From Voacanga thouarsii (lineage: Eukaryota; Streptophyta; Magnoliopsida; Gentianales; Apocynaceae): a DNA stretch of 64,000 bases. The DNA is taken from positions 7,006,001 through 7,070,000 of the forward strand of contig JANUWF010000008.1 of NCBI GenBank assembly GCA_026120185.1, read 5' to 3'. How positions within the stretch are numbered: the first letter of the stretch is position 1; each line of letters opens with the position of its first letter. Below, piece after piece: positions 23,061 through 33,612 of this stretch. The notes under the pieces are model-generated. The model did not search any database and had not been told where the DNA came from. It saw nothing but the letters and a program-made list of their open reading frames with translations. The translations under genes were made by a program, and so were the position numbers.

Positions 23061-24842
23061 AAGAACCTCCCACCATTTCTGAAAAATCGAAAAATAAAAG
23101 AAATGATTTAGTTTGTGAAAATAAATTTGCGCACTGAAATTAATTTAGCTCTTAGAAAAACTGACATAGCTTCTTTAGAAGATTAACAGTTCCCTAAGCT
23201 AAGTGTAATAACCACCACAAATTAATTTCCCCTCTAGGTAATGATCTAGAGAATAACTCCATCATGGGATGGCCGTTTCCTCTCATTTTCTATGGACATT
23301 CCTCATACTATAGCCTCCAACGTGGGCTGGCCGATTATAGTATGTGTCCCGGGTTATTAATTACATCCTTTCATTAGATCTAGATCCTTGTGGTATCCCC
23401 ATTCTATACGGGTTCACTTCTAGGGTGACGCGAAAGGACCCACGATCTCTAATGATGATCGTGATGGAAGCCGTGGAGCCGTTGGAATCCCTCTCCCACT
23501 TAGTCTTTTAAAATAAAGTTTTCTGGAAAAATATCCTTTTGAAATTTCCATTAAGTTTTTCTTTAAATTAAAAATAAAATATCCAAGTCCATTAAAATCT
23601 CTATGTCAAGGATTATATCCTTTGAGAGATTTTTCCATAGACTAATTTTATTTAAGTTAAAACTTAATGACTTCAAAAATTTTCCAACTAAAACTTTTCT
23701 CGAGACTTTCGTCTCAATTTTATTTAACAAAACAAATTTTCTTGTGCAAAATAAAATAAAATGACTTTCTATTTTAACTTACAAAAATATCTAAATCCAA
23801 CATATTTTCTATGTCAATGATTAAATCCTTTGAGAAAATATCTAAGGATTAATTTTTGTTCAAGTTAAAATAACCATTTAATTTTTAAAGAAAAATGTTT
23901 TCCTTGTATAAATATTCCCAAAGACTTTGGTCTTTGAGAAAACGCGCACACAGGTACACAAAATAAATAGCATGCCAAAAAACAGTAAATATTTTTACGC
24001 TTTTCTATTTTTAAACCTAAGTGTCCAAATAATGGAATTAAACACATTAATTAATTAATGATCTTGTTTAATCCTAAAATTTCTTACTAATATTTTTCAT
24101 GCAAATATATTCTAAGAATATAAAATATTACAAAAATATTAACTACGTCTAGTATGGGACCCAAAATGGAAAAAAATATATATAAAAATTTTGACTGGCG
24201 GTCCACTGCACTGAATGCACCGGATCCGTGCCCATCATGTCCTGCGGTCCACCGTGGCTTCGGTGCACCGCACGCACCAGATTGCCAGCATCTGCGACCC
24301 GTGGATTTGCCCAGACCCGCACGCAACCCGCTCCAGCGCCCCGCCCGCGTGTGACCCGCCCCTGTATCCGATTATCTCGCCCGGTTTCGCTTGACCCGCG
24401 CGCATTTTCCAATTTGCAATTGCAAATTGCATGCGGCTCAGATTTTCCTCAGCAACCCGGCTCACTCGCGACCGACTCCAGGCACAAAACAGCAGTGGCT
24501 CGGCTCCAATGGCGGCTTAGCAATAGTGTTTCATCTTCTCCGCGAGTTTCCTTCTGCAATTCTTCTGGGTTTCTTTCACAGATTGTTTCCTTTAGCTTCT
24601 TTGGACATTTTTCATTACAAAAACTCATCCAAACCAAAATACAACCGCCTATACTGTCTCAAAATTGGGTTTACACGATCAAAATTCTCAAAATCAAAAT
24701 TTACAGAGACTTCAAGCTTCCACTGTGAAGCTTACAGAAATCACATCTCATATCATAAACAGTGAAGGATCACATATTTAAGCTCCAAACAATGTTCTTC
24801 TCCATTTTTATTAACTAACATGCTCCCTAAGTCAATCAAATT
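23061..24842 (-). other. Copia-I leader
   Basis: About 1.8 kb of non-coding sequence between the primer site and gag. The part at 24190-24500 is strikingly GC- and CpG-rich against the AT-rich surroundings and contains short repeats such as CGGTCCAC (twice) and GCACCG. The open frames here (24087-24765, both strands) overlap each other and show no motif, so I do not call genes. The left part matches the copia-II leader. Confidence 0.65.
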
Positions 24843-24859
24843 CATGCTCTAATACCACT
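24843..24859 (-). other. Copia-I primer-binding site
   Basis: Minus strand AGTGGTATTAGAGCATG follows the end of the 5' LTR. It resembles TGGTATCAGAGC, the initiator tRNA-Met complement, with one C-to-T change. Confidence 0.8.
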
Positions 24860-26876
24860 TGAAGGAATTTGAAAATTATAGAGCATGCTAACAGGTGATA
24901 AAATGGAGAAAATAAACATTAAACAGAGCATGGCAGTAGCATGGAGGCATGAAAAACATACCTCTTAGAGCCTTAAACCTTGAAGATCATTGAAGAATGT
25001 TTTGAACCTGAAAAACAGCTTTCTTCTTCATCCGTCCAGTGAAGCTCCCGGTACCGGTATTCTCCACCGGTGCAATGAATGCCAAGCTTTTCAATTCTCA
25101 GAATATTCCACAGCCTAATCCAGTGTTAGTGAGCACAGAATTGGATGAGAAGAAGATGATCGGTTTTTTTTTTCAACTCACGGTGTGTTCTCTAGACTTG
25201 GCCTCTTCTGTTAAGAAAACAAAAGCCAGTGGAGAAGACCAAAAGCCAAAGAACTAAACAGCCACACGAGAGGGAGAGACAGAGACGTTTTATTTTTTTT
25301 CTCTTTTTCTTTTATTTTATTTTTCCACATAGAAAGCCAAGAGTCATGAAACCAAAAATAATTATTTTTATAAAAATAATATTCTCAGAATTTAATACCC
25401 GAATATTATTTACAAAATAAATTTTGGTTTCACCCTAAACTCTTCTGAACTATGTCCAGAAAAATCCTATGGTCCAGGCTATTGGGCCAAAATAATATTT
25501 ATTATTTTTCTTGAACCCAAAAAGCCCAAAATAATAAACATTAATTATTTTACTTTGGATTAAATAAATAACCCAATAAATAATTAATGAACCCAAATGA
25601 ACCAAACAATAATTAAACTTTAATTATTTATTTCTTGGAATTTAATTAAATAAATAATCCAATAAATAATTAAGTAATAATTATTTTCCTCTAGTTTAAG
25701 TCCCGGTTAATTTTTTAATTATTCAAACTAGACCCAGGTCTTGAATAATTAATTAACTAATTAAACCAAATAATAAATTTCTCTCTATTTATTTTATTCT
25801 AGTCTAATAATAAATTAGACTTCCTGAATAAAATAATACTCTCTCAACTGAGATCATTTTCTCAACCGAAAAATAATTAGGACTTACGGGCTATTCCGAG
25901 GACCAAAAAAACACATCGCCTTAGCTAATAAAATGACCAAAATACCCCTACTATATAAATAAATGTATTTTGCATTTTAAATATTTTTGAATATCACCAT
26001 AAGGAAATATTGACCCCAAGGACAATGATGCATTAGCAAAGTCTTTAACCTACAGGTGAAATGACTAAAATACCCCTCTACACATCGCCGTACATTTAGA
26101 GAGGAAGAAATGTACTAACACCTCTCTAAATGACATCTACCATTCTTAAGCTTCTAGCCCAATGATCCACGATTTCCTGGAGTGTTTCCGCTTTCCAAGA
26201 GAGCTACCCTAAAGCAAACATCCACGTCATATGTCCCAGCGCCCTGGTTATTTAGATCATTCGGACAACCACAAGGGGCGATATAGTGTAGAAACTATCC
26301 TGTACAAGTCTATCTGAACTAACTAGTCACACACACCGAACATGCAAGTATATTGGCCCTCCGATAGAACCTCAACTATAGCATATCAAAGCATATGCTT
26401 CCAACTTCACCAGACCACCAACTCATACTCAAGTCATAGAGTACTAGTCAACTCTATAGCGGTAGTAGTCTAGGTTTCAACCATATAGTACTTTTAGAAA
26501 CCACTATTACTGGTCATGTTCTACGTATTCGAAATACGCTTATGTCATGAAGTGAGTAGACTACTCACTGGCTAAAGGTAAGCCATTTCCCATTTGGAAT
26601 TCATAACATAATAACCTAAACATGATGAAATTCTCATTCTCATCAATCGGTTAAGAACAAATGTTTATGTGTTTAAATAATCCATGATCCATACCTTACT
26701 GTGAAAGACCTCCATTCACATGGATCACTTATTTAAATACAATGGGTCTGTTCCAAATGAAAATATACACAAATAAAGAAAATCATTTCACAAACGATGT
26801 CCGACAAATAAATTCTTTTATTAACATATTCGATATTTTTATTAGAAACCTAGTCTAAGAGGGCATATTCCCAACA
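24860..26876 (-). repeat. Copia-I 5' LTR
   Basis: 2,017 bp, from TGAAGGAATTTG to ATATTCCCAACA, paired with 17477-19496. On the minus strand it would begin TGTTGGGAATATGCCCTC, the typical copia start. The open frames inside it are shadows. Confidence 0.93.
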
Positions 26877-28450
26877 GTAAGGTCTAGGGTATTTCAATAT
26901 TTTTTTTCCTAACTCCTCCACCAATATAGCACTAATCATATTTTTACAACTCCCTCCATCAATAAGGATAGTTCATGTTTTTTGCTTGATTAGACACCTT
27001 GAAAAAAAATATATTCTCTCTTTGCAAATTTTCTCCTTCTTCCATTCGCTTAGAAGCATTTTCAACTTCCATTGCTACTCCAATCAATGCATATGGTTTC
27101 TCAAATTTATGCCCATCTCTTCCATGCACTCTATCTTCTCCACTAGATTTAGTGTCATTTTATGAAGTTGAACTAGATGTTTCATTCTTACTAGTTTCAC
27201 TCATTTTTATTTACTTTCGCACCACCTCTAGCCAACTCTTCTTTTTCTCTTCTTGTGGATATGAGTTTTCTCCCACTTCTTAAGTACTTGAAATACTTTG
27301 GGAACATTCATCTACAGCACACATTTTCTCCCCCTCTACCTCTTTCCTTGAATGTATTTACTTTTCAATATATTCTACTCTATTTTACTCAACTCTTTCT
27401 TGATCATTATCATTTAACACTCCTAATGGTTTTGACTCATCCTCTAGAAAGAATAGAATGTTGTAAAATACCTTAGCCACCCTATTTGTGGAACTCAATG
27501 GATCTGCATCTTGTTCTTCATCATCACTAAGCTTCTCATCAAGCTCATCAACATTTTTCTCAACTTCTTCATGCACTACTTCATCATTTTAATTGAGCAA
27601 TTCTTGGCCTTTGGCTTCCCTTTCTAGCTTCTCCTCCTTCTCAAAGCCATGTAATTCATCTTGCTAAACCCTCTCAACTTTTTCTTCACTTCTTGCCTTT
27701 CTTGGCCACTTTGGTCTCATGTCTTGCTTTTTGCTTCTCAATTTGTCTCTCTCCTTCGCAGTTGTGCACCCCATAAAATCTTTTATATGCCAATTTATTT
27801 AAACAATCAACCTTTGTGTGCCTTGTACTACAACAAATCTTACAAGTCAATTCTCTACTACTCTTTTGTTTAACTCTTTTTGGACAATCATAGGAAGTGT
27901 GCTCAAAACACTGACACATTTTGCATTCACGCCCTCTCAAGTTCTTTTGCACCCCATGCTTGGTTATTTTTTGTGCTCACCCTACATACACTTTCTAATT
28001 CCAATATTCCTCATTTCTTTCTTCATATTCCCAATTTTGTTCCTCAAAACTACCATATCCTTCCCCCCTTGAATATGGTTCTCCATTATTTTCTCTCCCC
28101 CACTCCAATCTTCCATAGGACTCAAGTTCTCATATTCTTGATCATTTTCCCCTAAGTCTCCATCATAGCTATCATATTCTCTTCCACTTGTACTTGGCCT
28201 CTCATCATGTTCATCTAAATATTCCATGCTCTCATAATCATCCTCATCATATTCTTACTCATGTTTATTATATTTCCCATAACTACTCTCACCATAGCAA
28301 GACTCTTCATAATTGTCATACCCTTCACTTTTACTCTAACTAGCCACTATGAATTTTCTTTTAAGAGAAAAGCTCACAAAATTGAAGTAGAAAACACAAG
28401 AAAATTCCTCACTTCACTCCCTCACGTGTTTACACTCAATTTTTAATTGG
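26877..28450 (-). pseudogene. Gypsy-G gag-derived region and protease N-terminus
   Basis: On the minus strand the order is: an acidic segment (EYDEDDYESMEYLDEHDE near 28250-28200), two CCHC motifs CKMCQCFEHTSYDC and CKICCSTRHTKVDC (within 27952-27686), an acidic linker (LDEKLSDDEEQDADP near 27540), and the protease active site ILIDGGSCKNMIS near 26950. The D-G-G form is usual for this retropepsin group. The capsid core that normally lies between the acidic part and the knuckles is not recognisable in the short gap available. The frame is broken several times. It continues at 17476 across copia-I. Confidence 0.75.
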
Positions 28451-29410
28451 TCACTCTTCACTCGTACTTGCACTCTTCTTGGCTTTTATCACAATGTACT
28501 CTCCCTCTTCCATTTTTCAAACTCTCAATTCCATACTCAAGTTCTTCCCAACTCTTTCTCACTTCAAAGGATTTAGTTCTACTAGTTAAGTGAACTAAAT
28601 TCCAAGGAATAAGAAAGAAAGGTGTTTTAAAGACAATTTATCAAACACTTGATGTGCAACAAGAAAAATGCATAGATTTCAAGAGTTGTTAAACTACGTG
28701 ATGCTATCAAACCCTCAAGAACAAAATTTAGCAATTAACAATCACTTAAGAAAATGATGATACAAGAAAATTCAAGAAATAATAGCAGGAATTCAAAATG
28801 AGCAAATGTTTTCCAAACTTGAGATAAATGCAATGTGAAAAAAATCTTCTAGCATCAACAAGAACACCAATTAGCTTTACAAATGCACTCTACTAATCAA
28901 ATTAGTCATCACACTTCATGAACGGAAGCTTTGGTAGTCAAGTTTAAGCAATCACAAACTATTGGAGTATAATATCAAACACATTGTGTGCATTCCCGTA
29001 GCTCAATTTAGTATAGAAATTTTCAGGTTGGTTTTAGCCCCAAATCAATAAAGTTTTACACCAAATGACTCCTCAAACATCAATATACCATATGGGGTCA
29101 AATTAACAACATTTCTATTGCACAAATTCAAGTTTTCAACCCCTAAATACTGTAAGGAATATAGTTACGTGAATAAGAATTTTGCAGCAATATGAGCTTC
29201 AAATCAACAATTTTCCATGCTAAAATATTCTCAAACATTATACCAACATATAAGATCAATTTAGCATTAATTTCATGGAATAATCTTGAGTTTCAAGTAT
29301 TCCAAAATGGCTAGAGAAAAAGTGACAAAATTTGAAAATGGTCAACAAATCTTGAAGATGATTGTACCTTAGTCCAAAGAAAGTTGGTTTATTAGAATCA
29401 ACACAATGCA
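28451..29410 (-). other. Gypsy-G leader / gag N-terminal remnant
   Basis: Non-coding by frame. The part near 28500-28560 can be read as a short Glu/Arg-containing segment (SWEELEYGIESL-like) that may be the start of gag. The rest, to the primer site, shows nothing recognisable. Confidence 0.45.
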
Positions 29411-29425
29411 AGCTTTGATACCACT
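29411..29425 (-). other. Gypsy-G primer-binding site
   Basis: Minus strand AGTGGTATCAAAGCT directly after the 5' LTR; TGGTATCAAAGC is one base from the initiator tRNA-Met complement. Confidence 0.8.
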
Positions 29426-30633
29426 TGATATAATCTTGGAAAGCACCAAACTTTTGGATTAAACTAAAGAACAAGAAACCTACCAAATCCACACACAAGA
29501 ATGCTAAAATGCTAGGAAATTAACACTATTGTGATAATTTGAATCTAGCATACTTCAAAGACACTTTAACACCCTAATTTAACTATAGATTAGAACACCA
29601 AGGATAGAAATTTGAAGACACGTAACTCAATCCTATCAAACACACTAGGAAACCTAACAGATAAGAATAGAGATGAAATTGAGATTATCCCTTAAGATTT
29701 TGAGACAAGATCAAATGTGGGACTAAATTATTTGATTTAGTCTTAATGTTTAATGGACATTACCCAAGAGGATCACCCTCTCCAAAACTCTCAAAGAGTT
29801 CTTAAACTCTCAAAATTTCATATGCTTCTAAAGGTTCTTCGTTTACAATGTTATAATAGGGTATTTATAGTCCCCCAACATAACCTAATACAAAGCACTA
29901 TAGAAGGATGTTCTGTTCCTGAACTAAACACTTTTAAATATTACAAAATAACTCCAAAATAGCTACAAAATGTCAGGTGTTTGGGTTTCAGAACAGAGTA
30001 GGAGTTGGGCACGTCTCTTGGGGTGGCACGGGTCCAATCTAGAGGAATAATTCTCGTGCACAAAAGTCGAAACAATAAAAATAGGACTTAGCCAGTCCAC
30101 AGCCAGTGCCGAATCGAGCTATTAGGGCCAACGCTGGGTCCAATCTGCTAGAACATTGCATGCACCAAAAAGTTGAGGAATTTTGCAAATCATAGTCGGC
30201 GCCTGGTCGGTCGATATGGGCTGGCGCCGGGTCAGCTCTGGGCACTCCAATTCCTGCTCATTGGACCTCCATTCCTTCCATTCGTTTTTCATGTATTCCT
30301 TTGATCTTCCAAATAATTTTGAAGCCAATATTGTTTCCATTCGAAGCTCTCTTAGGTCGCATTCCTTCATTTGCCCGTTTGCCCTTTAATCCTTATTCAT
30401 TTGTTTGCTTGACCTTCCACATGAATTGTTGCCTTTTTTGTACTCCTGTTAGCCTTCATTTCTTTATCTACTCATTTCTTATTCTCTTGGCCCTTAGTTT
30501 GTTGGCTTGGTTGGCCTTAAACTCATGTTGAAACCTTTTGAAAATGGATTTCACCTAATGTGCCATTAGCTGTAGTTTGGATTTCTCTTTGTTTTCTTTT
30601 GAGTGGCCTTTGTGCCTAGGGTGATTCCTATCA
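29426..30633 (-). repeat. Gypsy-G 5' LTR
   Basis: 1,208 bp from TGATATAATCTTGG to GATTCCTATCA. It has a TATA box at 29862-29869 and, upstream of it in LTR terms (30000-30240), a cluster of GC-rich motifs such as TCGGCGCCTGGTC and CTGGCGCCGGGTC. Confidence 0.9.
29862..29869 (-). promoter_or_regulatory. TATA box in gypsy-G 5' LTR
   Basis: TATAAATA on the minus strand within GACTATAAATACCC, about 130-370 bp downstream of the GC-rich motif cluster. Confidence 0.65.
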
Positions 30634-30925
30634 AATGTGGGCTCAAGCAGTGGGAGCTAGAACTTAAATTTGATTAGAATAGAAGAATAGTTTTGAATGT
30701 TATTTTATATGTACCAGGTTTCAAATAGAATTTGATTTCGATTGTAAAACTAATAAATCATGGTTATTCTGTTTCTTTCCATTCTGATATTACTATTTGG
30801 AGAAATGGAGAAGTTTTATATACTAGGCATATGTATGAAAACTTATTCTTCATAAATCCTATAAATAATTAAATAAACAACGCTCAAAGTAAACCTTTAA
30901 ATAAGAAGAAAAAGACCAATGTTAA
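30634..30925 (+). pseudogene. Copia-II protease to pre-integrase region (continued)
   Basis: This continues the gene broken at 15924: GTGGGCTCAAGCAGTGGGAGC matches, in reverse complement, the copia-I segment at 22095-22130, and the end AAGACCAATGTTAATG matches copia-I near 21830. Several stops are present. It is cut at 30926 by a copia LTR. Confidence 0.8.
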
Positions 30926-31422
30926 TGTTAGAATGTATACCCAAAATGGCCTTTGTATTTATGTATTTTAAAATTTAATAAAAGTTTTATTCATTAATGG
31001 TTGTTTGTTTACAAATATTACACATTAAAGTATAAATATGTTAGTAAGTAATCTACGTGATTAGGCTGTGCTTTCACAGTAAAGTGCAGATTATGGGCTA
31101 TTAACACATAAGCAAAAATTGTTCTTGATTGATCGATGGAGCTGGGCAATTCATCAGGTTTAGATCATTATACTATGGTTTCTAAATTGAGAATTGTTTA
31201 CTTTTAACTAGTGAATAGTCCACTCACACCAATAGTGTATTTAAAATACGTAGAACTAGACCTAGCGATAATAATCTTTATAAAAGTACTAAATTAAATA
31301 AAGATTGGTATATCGCAGCTACTACATTGACGAGTACCCTAAAAGCTTCCTGGAAATAAAAAGTAGAGAATGTTAAAATTATCCCAAGCTAGATACATTA
31401 ACAAGATGTTGGCCAACTTTAA
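30926..31422 (+). mobile_element. Copia LTR fragment
   Basis: It starts TGTTAGAATGTATACCC inside the copia-II pre-integrase and parallels the first part of the copia-II LTRs (AAAGTGCAGATTATGGG, AAATACGTAGAACTAGACC). It is truncated before 31423, where the gypsy-J LTR starts. Confidence 0.65.
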
Positions 31423-32788
31423 TGATAGAGGCTAAAATCACCAAATTTTTTCTAGTTATTTGAAGATGTTTTGTGATACTTTTGTTGTAATAACTAGGTA
31501 TATTCCTTCCTAATTGATATTTTGCTAGTAAAAAGTGTTTTTAATAAATTTGTGCAGATTTAAGTTGATTGTGAGCAAAAATGTGAAATTTTTAGAACAA
31601 ATATGGTGCCAGGCCCAGCCAAGGGACCAGTGTCGGGTCCATTCTGGTTAAACAGCAAAAACAAAAAGGAACAGAATAGACCTGGCGCCAGGTGGGCCAA
31701 CTGGACCCGACTCCAGGTCCACTTTGCTCAAAGGCAGTTGTGCTCAAATTTGGTATTTTCCAAAGGATTTTGGTATTTTCTAAATTCTACTCGGACTAGA
31801 CTTCTCAAGCAATGAATTTTGGTATAAAAAAGCTTATAAATACAAGAAAAACATAAGAGAAATGGGTGATTTAAAGGATCCAAGCTAGCTACTCAATCAC
31901 CACTCAAAGGAGCATTATTCAAAGGAGGTTTTCAAGAGAAGAAGAAGGGCTTGTCTATAAGTTTTATCTTTTATCCTTTATTTACTTTTCTAGAACAATG
32001 ATGCACTTAATATTTTGATTGTAATTGGATGTTATTTTGGAGATTATAATTTTGAGTTAATTAGATTTTTTTATCAATCTATTGTTATCTTTGGTGTTTG
32101 ATTACTTGATATCATTGGTTATTGATGAGAGTTCTTCTAATTGACTTTAAAAAATGATGTTAGAAGTTTCATTGCATTGATTTTGTATTTGTTAAATCTT
32201 AATAGACTTGAACAACGAAGTTAAGATTATAAGACTAACTAATTGAAGATTAGTTGATTTCACCTTGAACAATGGGTCATTAGCTAATTTCATGGTTATA
32301 AGGAATTGTGTTTAATGCATGTTTTGGTTATGTTGGCTTGATTGATAAATCTACAATTTAATCAAAATATAGTAATTCTATGGATTGAAAAAAGAAGTAG
32401 AATTTATCTAAGTAAATTTATGACTTGGGAAATAATTGAATTTTTCTTTATATTCCTTCACGATACCAAGATGACAATTGATTGTGATGAATACTAAGTG
32501 ATTCAATATTGTGTTTTCAAGATAATTGTCTAGTGACATGAAATTGTATCCTTGAGTTATATCTATTTATATCTTTATTTATTTTCATTTTGAGTCTCTT
32601 CTTATTTTATTAGCTAAACAATAAAGATTTGAGTAAAGTAAGGTGGGAGCCCAAGTTCTTGTGGATTTGATACTTACTATTCTCTATACTATATGATGGG
32701 TATACTTGCCCGTATGTGTGGTTTTAGTGGTTGGCTTTTAAATTAAAACTTGAGAAATTGTATTATTTATTGGTAATATTTTCTACAC
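31423..32788 (+). mobile_element. Gypsy-J LTR, plus orientation
   Basis: It starts TGATAGAGGCTAAAATCA, like the minus-strand LTR start at 61473. It then carries GC-rich motifs (31604-31720, including the perfect palindrome CCTGGCGCCAGG at 31681-31692), a TATA box, and the leader-like end with CTTGCCCGTATGTGTGG near 32706. The right boundary (TTTTCTACA) is a guess and no target duplication was found. It has no coding region. Confidence 0.65.
31835..31842 (+). promoter_or_regulatory. TATA box of gypsy-J LTR copy
   Basis: TATAAATA in AGCTTATAAATACAAG, in the same context as 6638-6645. Confidence 0.6.
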
Positions 32789-32799
32789 TAAAAAACATA

Positions 32800-33599
32800 C
32801 ATCATTCAACATGGACTCGTACAAAGGGGCATAGATCCCTTGCAAACATGGGTTGTCTCTCTTTTCAAAAGAGTGTCCTAAGACACAAAAAGAAAAAGAC
32901 AAGATGAGTAAGATTCTCTCTGCTTTGGCTATGGGAAATCTCAAGTACGCCATAATATGTACTAGGCCAGATATATTCTTTCCTATAGACTTAGCTAACA
33001 GAAATCAGTCGAACCCTGGGGAGGTTTATTAACAAGCTATAAGCATATACTTAAGTACCTTAGGGGAATAAGAGATTATATGCTAGTTTACAGAGCTTAT
33101 AACTTGGTTCTAACAGGATACACAAACTTAAACCTCCAAGCGGATAAGGATGAAAGAAAATTCACTAGTGGATATGTCTTTACCTTGTCTGGAGGAGCTA
33201 TTTCGTGAAGGAGTATCAAGCAATCTTGAATTACTGATTCAACTATAGAAGCTAAGTATATGGTAGTTTCAGAAGCATCTATGAAAGCAGTATAACTTCG
33301 GAAGTTCCTTTCTGAATTTGGAATTGTACCACAAAAGGACAAGCTAATCATACTATATTGTACAACTCAAGAGCTATTTCACAACCTAAAGAACCAAGAA
33401 ACCATAAGAAAGGGAAGCACATTGAAAGGAAGTACCACCTAATTCGGGAATTGATTCAGTGATGAGAAATCATAGTGAAACAAATTGCTCATAAAACAAT
33501 CTAGCTAATCCATTCACTAAGTTTTTGGCTAAAAGAATCTTTAAAAGACACTTAGATGCTATAGAGGTAGGTACTTATGGACTTACATAATCTTAGAGT
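32800..33599 (+). pseudogene. Copia RT end and RNase H (copia-II)
   Basis: Plus-strand frames with many stops parallel copia-III RNase H: HILKYLRGIRDYMLVY, ADKDERKFTSGYVFTLSGGAIS, STIEAKYMVVSEASMKAV, then the KGKHIERKYHLIRE-like end near 33415-33450. RNase H would remove the RNA strand during cDNA synthesis. The gene is followed at once by the polypurine tract and LTR, in the normal copia order. Most of RT is missing upstream. Confidence 0.85.
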
Positions 33600-33612
33600 A
33601 AAAGTAGGAGAT
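33600..33612 (+). other. Copia-II polypurine tract
   Basis: AAAAGTAGGAGAT immediately before the LTR start TATTGGAATG. Confidence 0.75.

Larger units (their letters stand above)
17477..26876 (-). mobile_element. Copia-I: full-length but inactive Ty1/copia element
   Basis: LTRs of about 2,020 bp lie at 17477-19496 (3') and 24860-26876 (5'). The flanks are GTAAG at 17472-17476 and GTAAG at 26877-26881, a perfect 5-bp target duplication. A primer-binding site, a long GC-rich leader, gag, protease, integrase, RT, a deleted RNase H and a polypurine tract follow in the standard copia order on the minus strand. In the first 330 bp the LTRs differ by roughly 5% by eye, so this is the youngest large insertion in the nest, but still not recent. 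It lies inside the gypsy-G protease gene, whose frame resumes on both sides. Confidence 0.93.
15925..30633 (-). mobile_element. Gypsy-G: non-autonomous gypsy element without RT/IN, itself split by copia-I
   Basis: LTRs lie at 15925-16796 (3') and 29426-30633 (5'), both from TGATAT to CCTATCA. The outer flanks are AGTGT (15920-15924) and AATGT (30634-30638), a 5-bp duplication with one mismatch. A primer-binding site and a polypurine tract are in the right places. With copia-I removed, the internal region is only about 3.2 kb and carries an acidic segment, two CCHC knuckles, a protease and a charged linker, but no capsid core, reverse transcriptase, RNase H or integrase. It interrupts copia-II between gag and pol, and joining 15924 to 30639 restores copia-II continuity. 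Confidence 0.85.

Noticed and set aside
24087..24765. Cluster of overlapping open frames on both strands (up to 166 codons) that could suggest a small host gene
   Set aside because: They lie in the GC-rich copia-I leader, where stop codons are rare by composition. They overlap on both strands and show no domain, and the surrounding structure (primer site to gag) explains the region.
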